The notes under the pieces are model-generated. The model made no database searches, had not been told where the DNA came from, and worked only from the letters and a program-made list of their open reading frames with translations. Positions 5,973 through 8,617 of a stretch of 8,617 bases of DNA are shown here, in pieces. The translations under genes were made by a program, and so were the position numbers. Origin of the DNA: DSBG01 sp049975365 (lineage in GTDB: Bacteria > Desulfobacterota > Desulfomonilia > UBA1062); NCBI GenBank assembly GCA_049975365.1, contig JBNGDS010000099.1, positions 1 through 8,617 on the forward strand, in the 5' to 3' direction. Every line of letters starts with the position of its first letter. Position 1 is the stretch's first letter.

Positions 5973-7001
5973 ATGGTCAGCCCTGGGGACATCAGGATAC
6001 TCATTGTCGGTACGAATGCCGTCTACAGGAAGAATTTCACCAACATGCTGAGCCTGATCAATGTGCACAATCTGGAGCAGGCGGTGGACGGGACTCGGGC
6101 GTGGGAAGCCATGGGAAAGATCAACCCCAGTGTGGTGATCGCACAGTGGAAAATGCCGGAAATGAGCGGCCTGGCACTCTTACGGCTTATCCGGGGAGAT
6201 TCCACACACGCGGATACACCCTTCATCCTCTGGACCACCGAAATCACAAAATCCGACGTCGTCCGCGCCGGGGAATCCGGAGTCAGTGCCATTCTCGTTG
6301 AGCCGGTGAGCATTGAAAATCTCGAGAACAAGCTGCATCTTATCCTGGAATTTGAAATGAGCCCGTCCACCAGGAAGGCAAAATCCATCCTGGCAAAGGG
6401 GGATGCACACCTGAAGGAAGAGAAGTATGACCTCGCCCTGGAGGAATATGAACATGTCCTGGAAATCCTCGAGTCAGCCGAGGTCTATTACAACATCGGC
6501 TACATCAAGACAGCCCGGGGAGAATATGACGAGGCACTTGCGGCATTCAGAAAGGCCACGCAGATAAACCAGATGTACGCAAAGGCCTACAAGGCCATGG
6601 CGGATGTGTATATCCGGTTGGGAAAGATGAAGATGGCTGAAAAATATCTGCAGATGGCAGGGGACATCTTCCTCGAACGTGAGATGCACGAGAAGGCGGA
6701 GAGCATTTTCAATGAAATCCTGAGGATCAACCCCGATACCATCAATGTCTACAACAGCCTTGGTATCATCTATCGGAGACAGAACAGGCTGGAGGAGGCC
6801 ATCCAGCTCTACGAAAAGGCTGTCAAGATAAATCCACATGACGAGAACGTCCACTTCAACATGGGCAGGGCCTATCTCGATATGGGCAATGCCCTGAAGG
6901 CAAAGACGTGCTTTGAAAAATCGCTGAAAATCAACCCGGACTTCGACACCGCCCAAGGCATGCTCAGTGCGATAGAGGCAACCGAAAAGCCCGGCCTCTA
7001 A
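5973..7001 (+). CDS. Degenerate (pseudo-)receiver domain fused to TPR repeats
   Basis: The first 125 or so residues follow the CheY/response-regulator fold: IRILIVG, DGTRAWEAM, VVIAQWKMPEMSGLALLRLIR, PFILWTTE and VSAILVEPVS. The residues needed for phosphorylation are changed: the acidic pair after beta-1 is G13-T14, the phospho-acceptor aspartate is Q58, and the conserved lysine is E110. Only the threonine (T88) remains. After a short linker come about six tetratricopeptide repeats (roughly 136-335), for example YYNIGYIKTARGEYDEALAAF, VYNSLGIIYRRQNRLEEAI and HFNMGRAYLDMGNALKAKTCF, a scaffold for protein contacts. There is no output DNA-binding or enzyme domain and no signal peptide, so a cytoplasmic adaptor is likely. 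The start at 5973 is chosen for its AGGA; 5958 is the alternative. The gene is convergent with the next, seven bases apart. Its partners are unknown, and the upstream kinase is not an obvious phosphodonor since the site is missing. Confidence 0.92.
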   Translation: MVSPGDIRILIVGTNAVYRKNFTNMLSLINVHNLEQAVDGTRAWEAMGKINPSVVIAQWKMPEMSGLALLRLIRGDSTHADTPFILWTTEITKSDVVRAGESGVSAILVEPVSIENLENKLHLILEFEMSPSTRKAKSILAKGDAHLKEEKYDLALEEYEHVLEILESAEVYYNIGYIKTARGEYDEALAAFRKATQINQMYAKAYKAMADVYIRLGKMKMAEKYLQMAGDIFLEREMHEKAESIFNEILRINPDTINVYNSLGIIYRRQNRLEEAIQLYEKAVKINPHDENVHFNMGRAYLDMGNALKAKTCFEKSLKINPDFDTAQGMLSAIEATEKPGL

Positions 7002-7008
7002 CCTTTCT

Positions 7009-8244
7009 CTACTGATATTTCTTCAATTCGAAGAGCTTTCGATCCTGGGTGGCAACAATGTGGTAAAACTTGTCCTGCGGAACGTAAATGTAGGGAACAT
7101 CCCCTTCTCTCCGGTACAGGAAGTGTGACAGGATCATCCGATTGACCGCCCGGTGACCGATGATCATGATGTTGTCGGGACTCCTGTTGAGGAAGAACGC
7201 CTTCCTGATCCCGATCTTTATGCGTTCCTTCATACTCACGTACCCCTCGCCGCCGGGATAGACATAGTTGTATTTATCCTCTTTCCGTGCAGAGTAGACA
7301 TCGAACATCTTGCGCTGGATCTCGTCATAGCTCATGCCTTCGCAGATGCCGCCGTTGATCTCATTGAATTCTCTCAAGGGTACGATGGTACAATTCTGCT
7401 GAAGGGCCTTGATCCGTTCTGCGGTCTGAATCGTCCGTTTCTTTTCGCTTGTGAAGATGTAGGCGACCTTCTTTGCGTGGAAGAAGCGTGCCAGAGCATC
7501 GGCCTGCTCGATGCCCCGGGGGGTAAGATCGGGATCGCCCCCGATGCGGTCTTCCACATTGTAGAACGATTCCGTGTGCCTGATAAGGAAAAGGCTCTTG
7601 ACGACGTCGGTAACTAGACAATCCCTGATCCGTGAATAGAGCGGCAACTGGTCCTGGAGCTTCTCCTGAAGCACCTTGTTCTGGAGAGAATCCATGATGA
7701 CAAAGTTTCTCTCGACATCCAAGGGGTTCGAGATGACCTGGTAGTAATCGATACGCTTCCTGAATTCCCTGACCGCAACCTCTTCGCTGAGACCGGAAAA
7801 TTCTTGGGATTTGATCTTCTGCAGGATGCTCAAATGGACGATCTCGTCGTCATTATTGATACACTCGATGTACAGAATGGGGTGATCTTCCAGTTGTTCT
7901 TCAATAAGCTCACGCCTGCTCCTGCTCACGTTCGTTGCATCAAGAATCGCAACCTGGCCCTTGTTCTTCAAGTATTCTTTCGCCTTTCGGATATTGATGA
8001 GGGCAAAATGCTTCCTGAGCTCAACGGCTGCGGTATTGTCGGGGCTGTAGAAATCAGACGCCCAGGTATCTTTCAGCGGTGCGTACTTACGTCTGAGTTC
8101 GCCGTTGTTGAAGATCTTTGTGGGGATCTCGTTCTTCCTGAAGATATCCTGCATTCTGAATGCAATGGTTGACTTTCCCCGGGAAGGGAGCCCCACCATA
8201 ACGATGTAGAGTTTTTCATCCTTGATGGTCATGTGAGTGTGCAT
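7009..8244 (-). CDS. Bifunctional 6-phosphofructo-2-kinase / fructose-2,6-bisphosphatase-like protein
   Basis: The two domains are arranged as in eukaryotic PFKFB enzymes, which make and remove the glycolytic regulator fructose 2,6-bisphosphate. Kinase half (about 10-212): Walker A GLPSRGKS (18-25), FNNGELRR (45-52) matching the family's FNVGxYRR, YSPDN (66-70), LDATNVSRSRR (101-111) with D102, and EFRKRIDYY (160-168). Phosphatase half (about 216-411), histidine phosphatase superfamily: LIRHTESFYN with R222 and phospho-accepting H223, RIGGDPDLTPRG, SEKKRTIQTAE with R270, FNEINGGICEG with E295, YPGGEGY, and IIGHRAVNRM with H364. All phosphatase catalytic residues are present, although the common RHG is RHT. 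The length of 411 is a little short of the roughly 450-530 of vertebrate enzymes, mainly lacking terminal regulatory extensions. The start could instead be M5 (8232). No glycolytic gene is adjacent. The activity in a bacterium is inferred; either half could have another sugar-phosphate or nucleotide substrate. Confidence 0.88.
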   Translation of the reverse strand: MHTHMTIKDEKLYIVMVGLPSRGKSTIAFRMQDIFRKNEIPTKIFNNGELRRKYAPLKDTWASDFYSPDNTAAVELRKHFALINIRKAKEYLKNKGQVAILDATNVSRSRRELIEEQLEDHPILYIECINNDDEIVHLSILQKIKSQEFSGLSEEVAVREFRKRIDYYQVISNPLDVERNFVIMDSLQNKVLQEKLQDQLPLYSRIRDCLVTDVVKSLFLIRHTESFYNVEDRIGGDPDLTPRGIEQADALARFFHAKKVAYIFTSEKKRTIQTAERIKALQQNCTIVPLREFNEINGGICEGMSYDEIQRKMFDVYSARKEDKYNYVYPGGEGYVSMKERIKIGIRKAFFLNRSPDNIMIIGHRAVNRMILSHFLYRREGDVPYIYVPQDKFYHIVATQDRKLFELKKYQ

Positions 8245-8249
8245 AGCAT
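8229..8249 (-). other. Possible six-codon leader ORF overlapping the PFKFB-like start
   Basis: On the minus strand AAGGTG (complement of 8259-8264) sits 9 bases before an out-of-frame ATG (8249-8247). That ATG opens a mini-frame MLCTLT whose TGA (8231-8229) overlaps the in-frame ATG of codon 5 of the kinase/phosphatase gene as ATGA. The better-placed ribosome site therefore serves the leader rather than the annotated start at 8244. This could couple translation to M5, or be chance given its size. Confidence 0.25.
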
Positions 8250-8562
8250 TGAAAGATGCACCTTACAAGGCTTTTTGCGGTATTCTCGAAGAGCTCAACA
8301 TCCTGTATTTGCACTGAGTTCTCACGGTCTTGTTCAGAGAAAATCCCACATCGGTACCCTAAGTGCCACCCCTGGCTTCGACCTGATCCGCGTGAAGTGA
8401 TCCGATAAAAATTTCATCATTTCATCCCTGATTTCTTGTGAACTGTGTATCCTCATCAAGGTGTTGCCCTCCCTCCGGGAACCCTGTATCAATGCCCGTC
8501 AGATGAGAGAAAAATGCCTTGACAAGGCCAGACCCAATCGTTAGAAGTGCCTTACGGAACGA
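8245..8562. other. Intergenic region upstream of PFKFB-like gene and tRNA-Gln
   Basis: This 318-base stretch separates a leftward gene from a rightward tRNA, so it must carry both promoters. The tRNA promoter is clear at 8519-8547. For the leftward gene an AAGGTG Shine-Dalgarno-like site (complement of 8259-8264) is visible, but no good -35/-10 pair. The rest (about 8280-8510) has no convincing coding frame, repeat or hairpin. Confidence 0.4.
8519..8547 (+). promoter_or_regulatory. Sigma-70-type promoter of tRNA-Gln
   Basis: A perfect TTGACA -35 (8519-8524) is followed after 17 bases by TAGAAG (8542-8547), which matches four of six -10 positions. Transcription would start near 8554, about nine bases before the tRNA 5' end. 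Confidence 0.6.
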
Positions 8563-8617
8563 TGGGGGATCGTTCAACGGTAGGACAGCGGACTCTGACT
8601 CCGTCGATCTAGGTTCG
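8563..8617 (+). tRNA. tRNA-Gln (anticodon CTG), 3' end beyond the window
   Basis: The first 55 bases of a tRNA are present. The acceptor strand TGGGGGA (8563-8569) begins with U1, typical of bacterial glutamine tRNAs. The D arm is GTTC/GGAC around AACGGTAG. The anticodon stem GCGGA/TCCGT encloses loop CTCTGAC with anticodon CTG, reading CAG codons. The sequence ends in the T loop at TAGGTTCG, so the T arm and acceptor 3' strand lie outside and could not be checked. Confidence 0.92.

Noticed and set aside
5958..7001. Receiver-TPR protein as the cognate partner of the PAS histidine kinase
   Set aside because: The phospho-accepting aspartate is replaced by glutamine, and another gene lies between them in the opposite orientation to the kinase.

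Overview
The window reads as a piece of a Gram-negative bacterial chromosome. It encodes lipid A-type acyltransferases and an outer-membrane protease, and by eye its base composition is moderate, slightly GC-rich. The gene styles (multi-PAS soluble histidine kinase, receiver-TPR fusion, 2-oxoacid dehydrogenase E1) would suit a deltaproteobacterium/Desulfobacterota, but that placement is inference.

Layout, left to right. Positions 1-1139 hold a broken chimeric gene. Its 5' part is an internal piece of a 2-oxoacid dehydrogenase E1 alpha subunit, running in from outside the window. Near 235-255 it passes in frame into an LpxL/HtrB-type acyltransferase that lacks its own N-terminus, has a shortened catalytic motif, and is frameshifted at a run of six G. 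Positions 1152-2105 hold an intact paralogue of that acyltransferase. A tRNA-Cys with its own promoter follows (2259-2333). Positions 2446-4536 (minus) encode a three-PAS cytoplasmic histidine kinase. Positions 4780-5742 (plus) encode an omptin-family outer-membrane protease. Positions 5973-7001 (plus) encode a degenerate receiver domain fused to TPR repeats. Positions 7009-8244 (minus), convergent with it, encode a two-domain 6-phosphofructo-2-kinase/fructose-2,6-bisphosphatase-like protein. A promoter and a tRNA-Gln cut by the window end close the segment.

Apart from the two acyltransferase copies, the genes look like independent transcription units and not one operon. Two themes can be read with caution. 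One is the cell envelope: lipid A acylation and omptin activity are linked in known bacteria because omptins need lipopolysaccharide. The other is signalling: an orphan histidine kinase, a receiver that cannot be phosphorylated in the usual way, and an enzyme for a regulatory sugar bisphosphate best known from eukaryotes. No CRISPR array, insertion sequence or phage gene was seen. The observations most worth a second look are the E1 alpha/LpxL chimera, the bacterial PFKFB-like enzyme, the phospho-site-less receiver-TPR protein and the cysteine-containing omptin.
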